From: Xylophilus ampelinus
GTDB taxonomy: Bacteria > Pseudomonadota > Gammaproteobacteria > Burkholderiales > Burkholderiaceae_C
Assembly: GCF_901875635.1 (NCBI RefSeq)
Contig: NZ_CABFMN010000091.1
Span: forward strand, 1 to 64,000
Length of the DNA stretch: 64,000 bases
Direction: 5' to 3'
Numbering within the stretch: the first letter of the stretch is position 1; each line of letters opens with the position of its first letter. A program made the translations under genes and the position numbers. The notes beneath the pieces are model-generated. The model was not told where the DNA came from. It searched no databases and saw only the letters and a program-made list of their open reading frames with translations. Of the stretch, positions 31,335 through 40,894 are shown in pieces.

Positions 31335-33455
31335 CTAGCCGGCCACCGGACGGACGTCAATGTGCCCAGGCGGCAGCCCCTTCATGCGCCGGGCCCACAT
31401 GGCTTCATAGGCCGCCTCCATGTGCCTGGTGAAACGCGTGCCATCGAACACGCCACTGCTCTCGCGCTTGACCCAGAGGTCGGCACGCACGGCCGCGAGC
31501 AACCCCGGTTCCTGCGCAAACGCCAGCGCTCGCGCCTCGTAGTCCGCCATGGAGTGGACAACCAGCTGCTCCTCCAGACCCATGGCAGTCAGCAGGCTGG
31601 CCGCCACCCGCGATGCGAAGGTGCGCCCGGCGAACGTCAGCACGGGCAGGCCGGCGCGCAGCGCATCGCTGCAGGTGGTATGCGCGTTGTAGTGGAAGGT
31701 GTCGAGGAACAGATCGGCCAGGGCCTGGCGTGCCACATAGGTGGCGTAGCCCGTGCGGGGCGCCCAGACGATCCGCTGCGGGTCGATGCCGAGCTCGCGT
31801 GCCGCCTTGGCCAATGCCGGTCGGGCGCCAGGATGCCCCTCCAGCAGCCACAGCACGCTGCCCGGCACGGCGGCCAGCAAGCGCATCCAGACGGCGAACA
31901 CGTCGGGCGTGATCTTGTGCGTGTTGTTGAAGCAGGCGAAAACGAAGCCGCGCTCGGGCAGCCCGGCCTGCGCGCGCGTCAGTGGCTGTGCGCCGGCGGT
32001 CAGGTCGGGGTACAGGTCATCGTTGCAGAAGTAGCTGCCGGGGAGTCGAACGACCTGTTCGCTGTAATGCGCGGCGTCGGCCGTGGGAATGACCACCGCA
32101 TCGGCCAGGATGTAGTCGATGAACTCCGCGCCCATGGAGGCCGGAAAGCCCATGAAATTGACCTGCAGCGGGGCCAGGCGGCGGACGAACAGGCCAGATC
32201 GAGCGCCCTCGGTGAAACCGTTGAGGTCGATGGCGATGTCAATGCCTGCCTCGCGGGCGCGGGCAACGATCTGGGCGTCGTCGAGATTGCCCGCATCGAT
32301 GAAGTGCTCGAAAGCGTTCTTAACCCGCAGTCCCTGTGGATCGGAGATCGGAGGCCCGAAGGAAAAGCCAAAGGTCTCGATCCGAGTTCGGTCGTGGCAC
32401 TCGAGCATGCGCGCGATGATCAGTGCCATCGGGTGCGCGCGGAAAAACGAGCTGAAGTAACCCACCCGCAATCGTCTTCCGACGGCAGGAATCTCGAAGA
32501 CAGGCGGTGTGCCGGGGTCCACCGTCGCTACCAGATCCTGCGCGTGACGTCGGGCACACGCGAGAAGGGTGGCCGAGTCGGCTGGCGTCGGCAGCAGCGC
32601 AAACGGTTCTGCCACAGCTTCGCCACGGCGCACCCGCACGCAGCACTCCTCGAGCAACGCATCGACGCCCTCCCAGCGACATGCACTCATGCGCTCGTGC
32701 AGCCAGTAGCCGAACGCTGGTGTCTCGGGGGCCGGCACGGCGGCCAGCCGGGCGAGGGCCGCAGCGGCTGCGTCGGCGCGTCCGGCGCGATCGAGCAGCG
32801 CGATCTGGTTCATGGCGATGTCCACGTCCTGTGGCGCCAGGGTGGCGCCTCGGGCAACGCTCGCCACCGCTTCATCGATCCGGCCGAGATCGGCCAGTGC
32901 CATCGCCCGCTCCGACCAACAGCGCGCCAGTTGCGGCTGCAAGGCCAGCGCACGGTCGAAATGAACCAGCGCACGTCCGGCCTGCTGCATCGCCATCAGG
33001 CTGCTGCCCAGGTTCAGCTGCAGTTCGGGCGCCCGATCGTTCAAGCGTTCGGCACGCTCGAACGCCGCCAGCGCCAGCGCGTGTTTGCCCAGTGCACTGT
33101 GGGCCACGCCGATCTCGTGGTGGGCTTCGAAGAATTCACCGGCCTCGCGCATGGCGCGCTCGAAACAGGCGATGGCTTCGCCGGCTGCCCCGCGCTGCAA
33201 GCGCACGCGCCCCAGGTAGAAATGCGCCTCCGGCGAGCAACCCGGCAGCGCCACGGCCTGCGAGAGGTACCGCTCGCACCCGGCCATGTCCCCGCGGTTG
33301 CCGCAGATGAACGCCAGCAGTTCGAAGACGCGGGCAGGCGCCGGAGGCCGGGCCGCGATCTCGCGCAGCAAGACCTCCGACTGGTCGGCGCGACCGGCGC
33401 GGAAGAGTTGTTCGGCCTGATGCAGTCGGCCGCCTGTCATGGTGCCCCCGGTCAT
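31335..33455 (-). CDS. TPR-containing O-GlcNAc transferase-like (GT41/SPINDLY) protein
   Basis: About 706 residues. The N-terminal roughly 270 residues are tetratricopeptide repeats (for example [39 protein letters not shown]). The C-terminal GT41 catalytic region has [34 protein letters not shown] with the nucleotide-sugar Lys context, and [20 protein letters not shown] followed by [16 protein letters not shown]. It would transfer a sugar to protein Ser/Thr; bacterial targets include flagellins and adhesins, but none is shown here. Start choices are GTG 33479, ATG 33455 and ATG 33440. No signal peptide. Confidence 0.85.
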   Translation of the reverse strand: MTGGTMTGGRLHQAEQLFRAGRADQSEVLLREIAARPPAPARVFELLAFICGNRGDMAGCERYLSQAVALPGCSPEAHFYLGRVRLQRGAAGEAIACFERAMREAGEFFEAHHEIGVAHSALGKHALALAAFERAERLNDRAPELQLNLGSSLMAMQQAGRALVHFDRALALQPQLARCWSERAMALADLGRIDEAVASVARGATLAPQDVDIAMNQIALLDRAGRADAAAAALARLAAVPAPETPAFGYWLHERMSACRWEGVDALLEECCVRVRRGEAVAEPFALLPTPADSATLLACARRHAQDLVATVDPGTPPVFEIPAVGRRLRVGYFSSFFRAHPMALIIARMLECHDRTRIETFGFSFGPPISDPQGLRVKNAFEHFIDAGNLDDAQIVARAREAGIDIAIDLNGFTEGARSGLFVRRLAPLQVNFMGFPASMGAEFIDYILADAVVIPTADAAHYSEQVVRLPGSYFCNDDLYPDLTAGAQPLTRAQAGLPERGFVFACFNNTHKITPDVFAVWMRLLAAVPGSVLWLLEGHPGARPALAKAARELGIDPQRIVWAPRTGYATYVARQALADLFLDTFHYNAHTTCSDALRAGLPVLTFAGRTFASRVAASLLTAMGLEEQLVVHSMADYEARALAFAQEPGLLAAVRADLWVKRESSGVFDGTRFTRHMEAAYEAMWARRMKGLPPGHIDVRPVAG

Positions 33456-33471
33456 GCGCAGACCCCGCGTG

Positions 33472-33921
33472 TCACGCACTCATCCGCACCAGCGCCTCGA
33501 TCGCCAGCGGGTAGCCTTTCACGCCGAGCCCGACGATGATGCCGCGCGCCGCCGGCGAGATGTACGAGTGATGGCGAAAGGATTCGCGCGCATGCACGTT
33601 GGAAATGTGCAGTTCGATCAGCGGCACGCTCGCGCCCTTGATGGCGTCGTGCAGCGCGATCGAGGTGTGGGTGTAGGCGCCCGGGTTCATCACCACACCG
33701 AGCATCGTGCCCGCCGCCACCTCGCGGCCGGCCTCGTGGATCCAGTCGATGAGCTGGCCTTCCCAGTTGGACTGGCGACACTCGACCTCCACGCCCAGCC
33801 GCGTGCCTGCCTCCTGGCACATGCGCTCGACGTCGGCCAGGGTCTCGTGGCCGTACTGCGCGGGCTCGCGCGTGCCGAGCAGGTTGAGGTTGGGGCCGTT
33901 GAGGACGAGGATCTTTTTCAT
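33472..33921 (-). CDS. aroQ: 3-dehydroquinate dehydratase, type II
   Basis: A 149-residue shikimate-pathway enzyme converting 3-dehydroquinate to 3-dehydroshikimate. It has [17 protein letters not shown] with the catalytic Tyr, [34 protein letters not shown] and [20 protein letters not shown] with the catalytic His. It is a flavodoxin-like dodecamer in the cytosol. It is divergent from the formaldehyde regulator gene; the shared upstream DNA carries the regulator's probable operator. Confidence 0.97.
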   Translation of the reverse strand: MKKILVLNGPNLNLLGTREPAQYGHETLADVERMCQEAGTRLGVEVECRQSNWEGQLIDWIHEAGREVAAGTMLGVVMNPGAYTHTSIALHDAIKGASVPLIELHISNVHARESFRHHSYISPAARGIIVGLGVKGYPLAIEALVRMSA

Positions 33922-33929
33922 GCGAGTGA

Positions 33930-35420
<1,491 letters not shown>

Positions 35421-35439
35421 TGGCGCACACTCGGCACCC

Positions 35440-36381
35440 ATGACCGCCGCCCCCGCCATCGCCCCCTCGCTCGGCAGCCTGCACCGCGTGCGCGCCGGCG
35501 TGCTCGACGTCGCCTTCTGCGAGAGCGGGCCGGCCGACGGCACGCCGGTGCTGCTGATGCACGGCTTTCCCTATGACGTGCATGCGTACGCCGAGGTGGC
35601 GCCGCGGCTGGCGGCACAGGGTTGCCGCGTCATCGTGCCCTTCCTGCGCGGCTACGGGCCGACCAGCTTTGTCGACGCGGCCACGCCGCGCTCGGGCGAG
35701 CAGGCGGCGCTGGGTGCCGACCTGCTCGCGCTGCTCGATGCACTGGCGCTTCCGCGCGCCGTGCTGGCCGGCTATGACTGGGGCGGGAGGGCCTGCTGCA
35801 TCGTCGCGGCGCTGTGGCCCGAGCGCTGCGCGGGCCTGGTCTCGCTGAACAGCTACAACATCCAGCACATCGCCTCGGCGATGACGCCGGCAGCGCCCGA
35901 GAACGAGCTGCGCCTCTGGTACCAGTACTACTTCCACGGCGAGCGCGGCCGCGCCGGGCTCCAGGCCCATCGCGCCGAGCTGTGCGAGCTGCTGTGGCGC
36001 CTGTGGTCGCCCACCTGGCGCTTCGACGAGGCGACCTATGCGCGCACCGCGTGCGCCTTCGACAACCCCGACTTCGTGGATGTCGTCATCCACTCCTATC
36101 GCCACCGTTACGGCCTGGTGCCCGGTGATCCGGCCGTCGCCGGCATCGAGGCGCAACTGGCGCTGCAGCCGCCGATCACCGTGCCGGCCATCACCCTCGA
36201 TGGTGCCGACGATGGCGTGATGCCCATCGGCGGCAGCGCGGCGCACGCCCACCACTTCACCGGCCCGCACGTGCACCGCGTGGTGCCCGGCGCCGGCCAC
36301 AACCTGCCGCAGGAGCAGCCCGAGGCCTTCGCCCGGGCCGCGCTCGACCTGCTGCGGCCCGAGACCCTCGACCTGCCATGA
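35440..36381 (+). CDS. Alpha/beta hydrolase with Asp nucleophile (epoxide hydrolase-like)
   Basis: A 313-residue alpha/beta hydrolase. The oxyanion motif is MHGFPYD. The nucleophile elbow reads GYDWGG, that is Asp instead of Ser, as in epoxide hydrolases and haloalkane dehalogenases. The catalytic His is in GAGHNLPQEQPE. It lies between frmA and fghA and overlaps the fghA start by 4 nt, so it is translationally tied to formaldehyde detoxification, yet it has no known role in that pathway. The substrate is unknown. Confidence 0.85.
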   Translation: MTAAPAIAPSLGSLHRVRAGVLDVAFCESGPADGTPVLLMHGFPYDVHAYAEVAPRLAAQGCRVIVPFLRGYGPTSFVDAATPRSGEQAALGADLLALLDALALPRAVLAGYDWGGRACCIVAALWPERCAGLVSLNSYNIQHIASAMTPAAPENELRLWYQYYFHGERGRAGLQAHRAELCELLWRLWSPTWRFDEATYARTACAFDNPDFVDVVIHSYRHRYGLVPGDPAVAGIEAQLALQPPITVPAITLDGADDGVMPIGGSAAHAHHFTGPHVHRVVPGAGHNLPQEQPEAFARAALDLLRPETLDLP

Positions 36382-37262
36382 GCGATACCGCCGCCTCCTT
36401 CCAGACAATCTCGTCGCACGCCTGTTTCGGCGGCACGCAGCATTTCTTCTCGCACGATTCGCGCGAGATCGGCTTGCCGATGCGCTTCTCGGTCTACCTG
36501 CCGCCGCAGGCGCAGCAAGGCCCGGTGCCCGCATTGCTCTTTCTGGCCGGCCTGACCTGCAACGAAGAGACCTTCATGATCAAGGCCGGCGCGCAGCGGC
36601 TGGCGGCCGAGCATGGCATCGCCCTCGTCGCGCCCGACACCAGCCCACGCGGCCCCGCGGTCGAGCAACTGCCCGGCGCCACCGAGAGCTGGGATTTCGG
36701 CGTCGCCGCCGGCTTCTACCTCGACGCCACCGCAGAACCCTGGGCCACGCACTTCCGCATGGAAAGCTGGATCGTGCAGGAGCTGCTCCCGCTGCTGGTG
36801 CAGCATTTGCCGATCGATGGTCAGCAGGTCGGCCTGTTCGGTCACTCGATGGGCGGGCATGGCGCGTTGACGCTGGCGCTGCGGCATCCGGGGCGCTTCC
36901 GCTCCCTCTCGGCCTTCGCGCCCATCTGCGCACCCAGCGAGTGCCCGTGGGGCGAGAAGGCCTTCGGCCGCTACTTCGGCACCTCGGAAGACGCCCGCGC
37001 CCAGTGGCTGGCGCACGACGCCACGGCACTCATGCAGTCGCAGACGGCCGCACCCTACCCCGATGGCATCCTGGTCGACCAGGGCCTGGCCGACAAGTTC
37101 CTGGCCGATCAGCTGTACCCGGAGCGCCTCGAAGCCGCATGCGCCGCCGCGGGCCAGACGCTCACGCTGCGCCGCCATCCCGGCTACGACCATGGCTACT
37201 ACTTCATCCAGAGCTTCATGGCGGACCACTTCGCGCACCACGCGCGCATGCTGTGCCGCTGA
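36378..37262 (+). CDS. fghA: S-formylglutathione hydrolase
   Basis: A 294-residue esterase D-type enzyme that hydrolyses S-formylglutathione to formate and glutathione, completing formaldehyde detoxification. The nucleophile is Ser157 in GHSMGG. Other signature segments are LFLAGLTCNEETFMIKAGAQ, DTSPRG and the catalytic His in HPGYDHGYYFIQSFMADH. Length is normal. The gene overlaps the preceding hydrolase and ends just before a repeat element. Confidence 0.95.
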   Translation: MSDTAASFQTISSHACFGGTQHFFSHDSREIGLPMRFSVYLPPQAQQGPVPALLFLAGLTCNEETFMIKAGAQRLAAEHGIALVAPDTSPRGPAVEQLPGATESWDFGVAAGFYLDATAEPWATHFRMESWIVQELLPLLVQHLPIDGQQVGLFGHSMGGHGALTLALRHPGRFRSLSAFAPICAPSECPWGEKAFGRYFGTSEDARAQWLAHDATALMQSQTAAPYPDGILVDQGLADKFLADQLYPERLEAACAAAGQTLTLRRHPGYDHGYYFIQSFMADHFAHHARMLCR

Positions 37263-37264
37263 TT

Positions 37265-37320
37265 GCTATCGATTTCATAGCTACTCGCGCCCGCCGGACG
37301 GGCGCTGCGGGCACTTTTTG
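37265..37320 (+). repeat. Two-hairpin intergenic element, copy C
   Basis: Hairpin 1 GCTAT-N7-ATAGC (37265-37281), then hairpin 2 GCGCCCG/CGGGCGC (37287-37293 with 37299-37305) and a tail GGGCACTTTTTG. It fills most of the gap between fghA and the GNAT gene and could terminate the frm operon transcript, since the second stem-loop is followed by a T-run. Confidence 0.8.
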
Positions 37321-37332
37321 CTTGTGAATCGC

Positions 37333-37833
37333 ATGGCGCTCGCCGACTTCGACCGCTTGCAGCTGCACCCCTGGAGCGGCCACCGATCGGAGCAGGTCGC
37401 ACTCGCCGGCATCTGGCGACGGGCGTGGTGCGCGGCACAGCGCCACGACGCCCCGAGCATCGCGCCTATCGGTCACTGGATGGCGCGGGTGGAGGCCGAG
37501 TTCGTGGCCCCGGCCGAGGTCCACATCGCCGAGCGCGGCGGCCAGCCGCTCGCCTTCATGGTGATGCTGCCGGATCGGGCCTACGTGGCGCAGCTGTACG
37601 TCGACCCGCACCGCCACGGCCAGGGCCTGGGCCGGCGCCTGCTCGACGTGGCCTGCCGGCGCATGCCGGCCGGCTGGCGCCTGCATGTGGCCACGGCCAA
37701 CGCCATGGGTCAGCGCTTCTACGAGCGCTACGGCCTCGCGCGCGGCGCGGTCGACCGCCACCCGACCACCGGCCGGGAGCGCGTCGCTTTCAGCTGGCGC
37801 CCATCACCGACAGGGCTGCCCAGGAATGAGTGA
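37333..37833 (+). CDS. GNAT family N-acetyltransferase
   Basis: A 166-residue acetyltransferase. The acetyl-CoA binding block is AQLYVDPHRHGQGLGRRLLD (Q-x-x-G-x-G type), followed by LHVATANAMGQRFYERYGLA, a typical beta5-alpha4 region. The ATG at 37333 is preferred over a GTG at 37324 that abuts the repeat element. It overlaps the downstream exonuclease gene, so the two are translationally coupled. The acceptor substrate is not predictable. Confidence 0.82.
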   Translation: MALADFDRLQLHPWSGHRSEQVALAGIWRRAWCAAQRHDAPSIAPIGHWMARVEAEFVAPAEVHIAERGGQPLAFMVMLPDRAYVAQLYVDPHRHGQGLGRRLLDVACRRMPAGWRLHVATANAMGQRFYERYGLARGAVDRHPTTGRERVAFSWRPSPTGLPRNE

Positions 37834-38515
37834 GAACCCGCGCGCTCCTGCAGCGCCTGCAGCGCCTGCAGCGCCTGCAGCGCCTGCAGCGCCTGCAGCG
37901 CACCGACGCCCACCGCCACCCGCCGTTCCCACGCGCGACGAGATCGCGCTGCTGCCGCTGTTCGAGGGCCTGCCACTGAACGCCATCACCGTCGTGCGCA
38001 CGACGGACGACGCAGCCCGCGCGCACGACGCGTTGCTGACCGCCGGCGTGTGCGGCTTCGACACCGAATCGAAACCCACCTTCCGCAAGGACGAGGTCAA
38101 CACCGGCCCGCACGTCCTGCAGTTCGCCACGCGCGAGCAGGCCTGGCTGTTCCAACTGCTGCGCGCCGACTGCCTGCCCGTGGCCGCCGAACTGCTGGCG
38201 TCAACGGACCTCGTGAAGGTGGGCTTCGGCCTCGACACCGACCGCACGCTCATTCGCAACCGCCTGGCGGTCGAGCCTGCCGCCGTGATCGACCTCGACC
38301 ATGCCTTCCGCCGCCGGGGCCACCGCCAATCGGTGGGGGTGAAGAGCGCCGTCGCGCTCGTGTTCGGCCAGCGCTTCGTCAAGTCACGCAAGGCCACCAC
38401 CTCCAACTGGGCTGCCGCGCGGTTGACCGAGGCGCAATTGCGCTACGCGGCCAACGATGCGTACGCGGCGCTGCGGGTGTACGAAGCGCTGGGCATCGCG
38501 GCCGGATCGCACTGA
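37826..38515 (+). CDS. 3'-5' exonuclease, DEDD/RNase D-like
   Basis: A 229-residue protein. After an Ala/Pro-rich N-terminus comes a DEDD exonuclease fold: exo I FDTESKP (Asp and Glu), exo II region around VKVGFGLDTDRTLIRNRL, and exo III YAANDAYAALRVYEAL (Y-x3-D). It probably trims RNA or DNA 3' ends using two metals. Residues about 7-25 are an (Ala-Pro-Ala) repeat encoded by a 9-bp tandem array. It is convergent with a minus-strand membrane gene only 1 bp away. Confidence 0.85.
   Translation: MSENPRAPAAPAAPAAPAAPAAPAAHRRPPPPAVPTRDEIALLPLFEGLPLNAITVVRTTDDAARAHDALLTAGVCGFDTESKPTFRKDEVNTGPHVLQFATREQAWLFQLLRADCLPVAAELLASTDLVKVGFGLDTDRTLIRNRLAVEPAAVIDLDHAFRRRGHRQSVGVKSAVALVFGQRFVKSRKATTSNWAAARLTEAQLRYAANDAYAALRVYEALGIAAGSH
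37844..37900 (+). repeat. In-frame 9-bp tandem repeat in the exonuclease gene
   Basis: One variant unit GCTCCTGCA is followed by five perfect GCGCCTGCA units and a partial GCG. Each unit encodes Ala-Pro-Ala, so copy-number change would only lengthen or shorten the disordered N-terminus without shifting frame. Confidence 0.92.
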
Positions 38516-38516
38516 T

Positions 38517-38687
38517 TCAGCCTGCGCCTCGCCACCGCAGCCACGCGGACACGGCAGCAAACAGCAACCCGACGATGGCCCAGGTGCGGCTGGCCGGCTC
38601 GAAGCGCCGGCCATCGCGCATCCATCGCAGCAGCGCCGCCACCAGGAAGAGCACCGCCGCCACGGCGAGGATGTCGCGCGCCGCCAT
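38517..38687 (-). CDS. Small two-helix membrane protein
   Basis: A 56-residue protein with two predicted transmembrane helices: residues about 5-22 (DILAVAAVLFLVAALLRW) and 36-53 (TWAIVGLLFAAVSAWLRW), joined by a basic loop. The start at 38687 gives MAARDILAVA. It lies 5 bp after the TIGR02270 gene and may be cotranscribed with the T6SS cargo cassette or be unrelated. The family is not recognised. Confidence 0.6.
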   Translation of the reverse strand: MAARDILAVAAVLFLVAALLRWMRDGRRFEPASRTWAIVGLLFAAVSAWLRWRGAG

Positions 38688-38692
38688 CCGCC

Positions 38693-39952
38693 TCAGGCTC
38701 CCATCGCCGCCAGCCGTCGCTGTTGGCGCCCGGCCGGCGCTGCCGTGTCGAACAACGGCGTGCCCGGCGCCAGCAGGCTCAGGTGCACCGCCGCGGCACC
38801 GCGCTGGCGCTGGAAACCGTGGCGCAGCACGTGGAGACAGTGGCCGGGCGAGACCGGCGCGCCCATGAACCAGCGCACGTCGCCCACCAGGTGCTGCCCC
38901 TCGCGCTGCAACCAGGCCTCGAGCCGCGCGGGGTCGGGCCACGGCAGGCCAGCGTCCTCGTCCATCGACGTGTCGTCGTCATCGGGATCGTCGTTCGGGC
39001 CGAAGGCCGCACCGGCTGGCGCATCGCGCTCCAGGTCGAGCAGTGCCAGGTCCAGGCCGGTGATGAGGCTGAAGGCCTCACCGGCGATGCGGGCGAGCGC
39101 CGGGTCGTCCATCTGGCGCAACAGCCAGGGCAGGAACCCGGCGTCGCCCGCCATGCCGACGCCGCGGATGAGCGGCCGCGCCATCGTGGCGTCCCGCGCC
39201 AGGATCGTGAGCACGTCCCGCGCCTCGGCCGGCGCCAGCACCTTCACCAGCAGCGACAGTGCGCGCCACTGCCCGGGACCGGGCGCCAGCGCAAGGCGCT
39301 CCAGTGCGGCCACGGCCTGTCCGCGGTGGCCCAGCAGCAAGGCGGCATGGGCGGCTTCGCTGGCGCAGCCCGCATCCGAATCACTCAGTGCCGATACGCA
39401 GGCGGGCAGCCGGCTGCGGTCACCCAGACGTGCAGCGACGCGCAAGGCACGCGCGCGCAAGGCCGCATGCTCATCCGCAAAGGCTGCGTCGAGCGCTGCC
39501 TGCGGATCAACCCCGTGCATGGCGCAGGCCGCCAGGCCGACCTCCCGCTGGAGCACACCCGACGAGGCGAGCAATGCACGGGTGATGCCTTGGAGGCTCG
39601 TGGCAGACACCCAACCGACAGTGGAGAAGAGGCCGGGCCTCGACTCGGGCACCGCCTCCACCATGGCGAACAGCCGTTCGAGCCCGACAGGGTCCCGGCG
39701 CTCGATGGCGCAGACCGCGACCACGAAGACCTCCGCCGATCCGGGCCGCTCCATCGCCTCGGTCGCCATACGAGCGCCGACCTCGCCAGCCACCGCGAGG
39801 CCGTCGAGGTGCCCGGCCATGCGTTCGTCGAGCCGGGCCAGTTGGTGGAGCCTGACGTGCGGCGCGCGGACCAGGTGCGTGCGCGTATTGCGAAGAAGGA
39901 CGGCATCTTCGGCATGCTGGGCGACGACCACTCGCACGGGGTGTCGGTTCAT
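38693..39952 (-). CDS. TIGR02270 family HEAT-repeat-like protein, T6SS-associated
   Basis: A 419-residue protein. The start at 39952 (MNRHPVRVVVAQHAEDAVLL) is chosen because GGAG lies about 8 nt upstream. The body is a series of short helical repeats rich in Ala and Leu (AALRARALRVAARLGDRSRL, AAHAALLLGHRGQAVAALER). A C-terminal block has DVRWFMGAPVSPGHCLHVLR. Such proteins are recurrently found beside T6SS vgrG/PAAR cassettes; their role is unproven and may be adaptor or immunity. It is separated from the upstream propeller-like gene by 24 bp. Confidence 0.72.
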   Translation of the reverse strand: MNRHPVRVVVAQHAEDAVLLRNTRTHLVRAPHVRLHQLARLDERMAGHLDGLAVAGEVGARMATEAMERPGSAEVFVVAVCAIERRDPVGLERLFAMVEAVPESRPGLFSTVGWVSATSLQGITRALLASSGVLQREVGLAACAMHGVDPQAALDAAFADEHAALRARALRVAARLGDRSRLPACVSALSDSDAGCASEAAHAALLLGHRGQAVAALERLALAPGPGQWRALSLLVKVLAPAEARDVLTILARDATMARPLIRGVGMAGDAGFLPWLLRQMDDPALARIAGEAFSLITGLDLALLDLERDAPAGAAFGPNDDPDDDDTSMDEDAGLPWPDPARLEAWLQREGQHLVGDVRWFMGAPVSPGHCLHVLRHGFQRQRGAAAVHLSLLAPGTPLFDTAAPAGRQQRRLAAMGA

Positions 39953-39976
39953 GCGTCGATCTCCGAGGGGCAACGC

Positions 39977-40879
39977 TCAGACGAGGCGCCGCCACCGACC
40001 GCCGGCGGCCTTGACGAATACGTCCTTCTGCCCGAGCGAGACTAGGCCGTCTGCGGCTTCCAGAAGATGCAGGCACGTCGCAGGAGCGTCGTCGACCATG
40101 TCCGGATCGGGCGACAGCCCCGCGGCACCCAGCCGATAGATGCCGAAGTCCGAGACCGCATACACCTCGCCATCCAGGACGGCAATGTCGCGAAGGTTCT
40201 CATGCCGCGCCGTGTCGACCAGTCGCCACTGGTCCTGACGGCCGCGCAGCATGACGCCGTCGTGACCCACCACGTAGACCGAACCGTCGGCCGCACAGGT
40301 CAGCGCCGAAAGGTTCGCATTGGTCGGACTGTCGGCACGCCGCCACCGGCCCGCGTCGCGCCACCAGATCTCGCCGCCCCAGCCGACGGCGTACATCTCC
40401 GCGCCACTGAAGCCGCCAAGATCCTCGAAGCCCACGACCGGCGGGTCGGATGGCTCGGGGCCCGGCCCGATGGATTGCCATTGCCCCGTGCCCTGACGCC
40501 GAAACACGGCACGGTCCATGCCACAGGCATAGACCTCGTCGTCGATCACGCTCAGCCGCCGCAGGTTGGCCACGGCCGGAAAGGTTCCGACGACTTCTTT
40601 CGTCGACGCGGGAAACAGCTCCCAGAAATCGCCCTGCGGACCCACGGCGACCACCACGCGCTCCCCGCCGACGGGCTTGCTCGTCGCCATCGAGATCGCC
40701 GGCCAGTGGACGTTCTCGTCGTACTTTCTGAAGGCAGCCTCGCTGTCGGCCGCCTTGTAGCGAAAGAACGAAGCGTTGGGCGTGTCGTCGGCGACCAGGT
40801 CGTCGCGCTCCTTCGCGAAGAAGAAGAACCCGGCACTGGCGGCCGCGCCAGACAGGAAGGTCGATCCGTCGTGATTCAT
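39977..40879 (-). CDS. Propeller-like protein, candidate immunity partner of the PAAR-like effector
   Basis: A 300-residue protein directly downstream of the effector gene (15-bp gap, ribosome site CGGAG). Three similar beta-blade-like repeats are visible: NLRRLSVIDDEVYACGMDRA, NLSALTCAADGSVYVVGHDG and NLRDIAVLDGEVYAVSDFGI, each followed by an RxxxxxW/L strand. No signal peptide is evident. Position immediately after a toxin suggests an immunity protein, but propeller-type immunity is unusual, so this is inference. The family is not recognised with certainty. Confidence 0.6.
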   Translation of the reverse strand: MNHDGSTFLSGAAASAGFFFFAKERDDLVADDTPNASFFRYKAADSEAAFRKYDENVHWPAISMATSKPVGGERVVVAVGPQGDFWELFPASTKEVVGTFPAVANLRRLSVIDDEVYACGMDRAVFRRQGTGQWQSIGPGPEPSDPPVVGFEDLGGFSGAEMYAVGWGGEIWWRDAGRWRRADSPTNANLSALTCAADGSVYVVGHDGVMLRGRQDQWRLVDTARHENLRDIAVLDGEVYAVSDFGIYRLGAAGLSPDPDMVDDAPATCLHLLEAADGLVSLGQKDVFVKAAGGRWRRLV

Positions 40880-40894
40880 GTTCGATCTCCGGGC

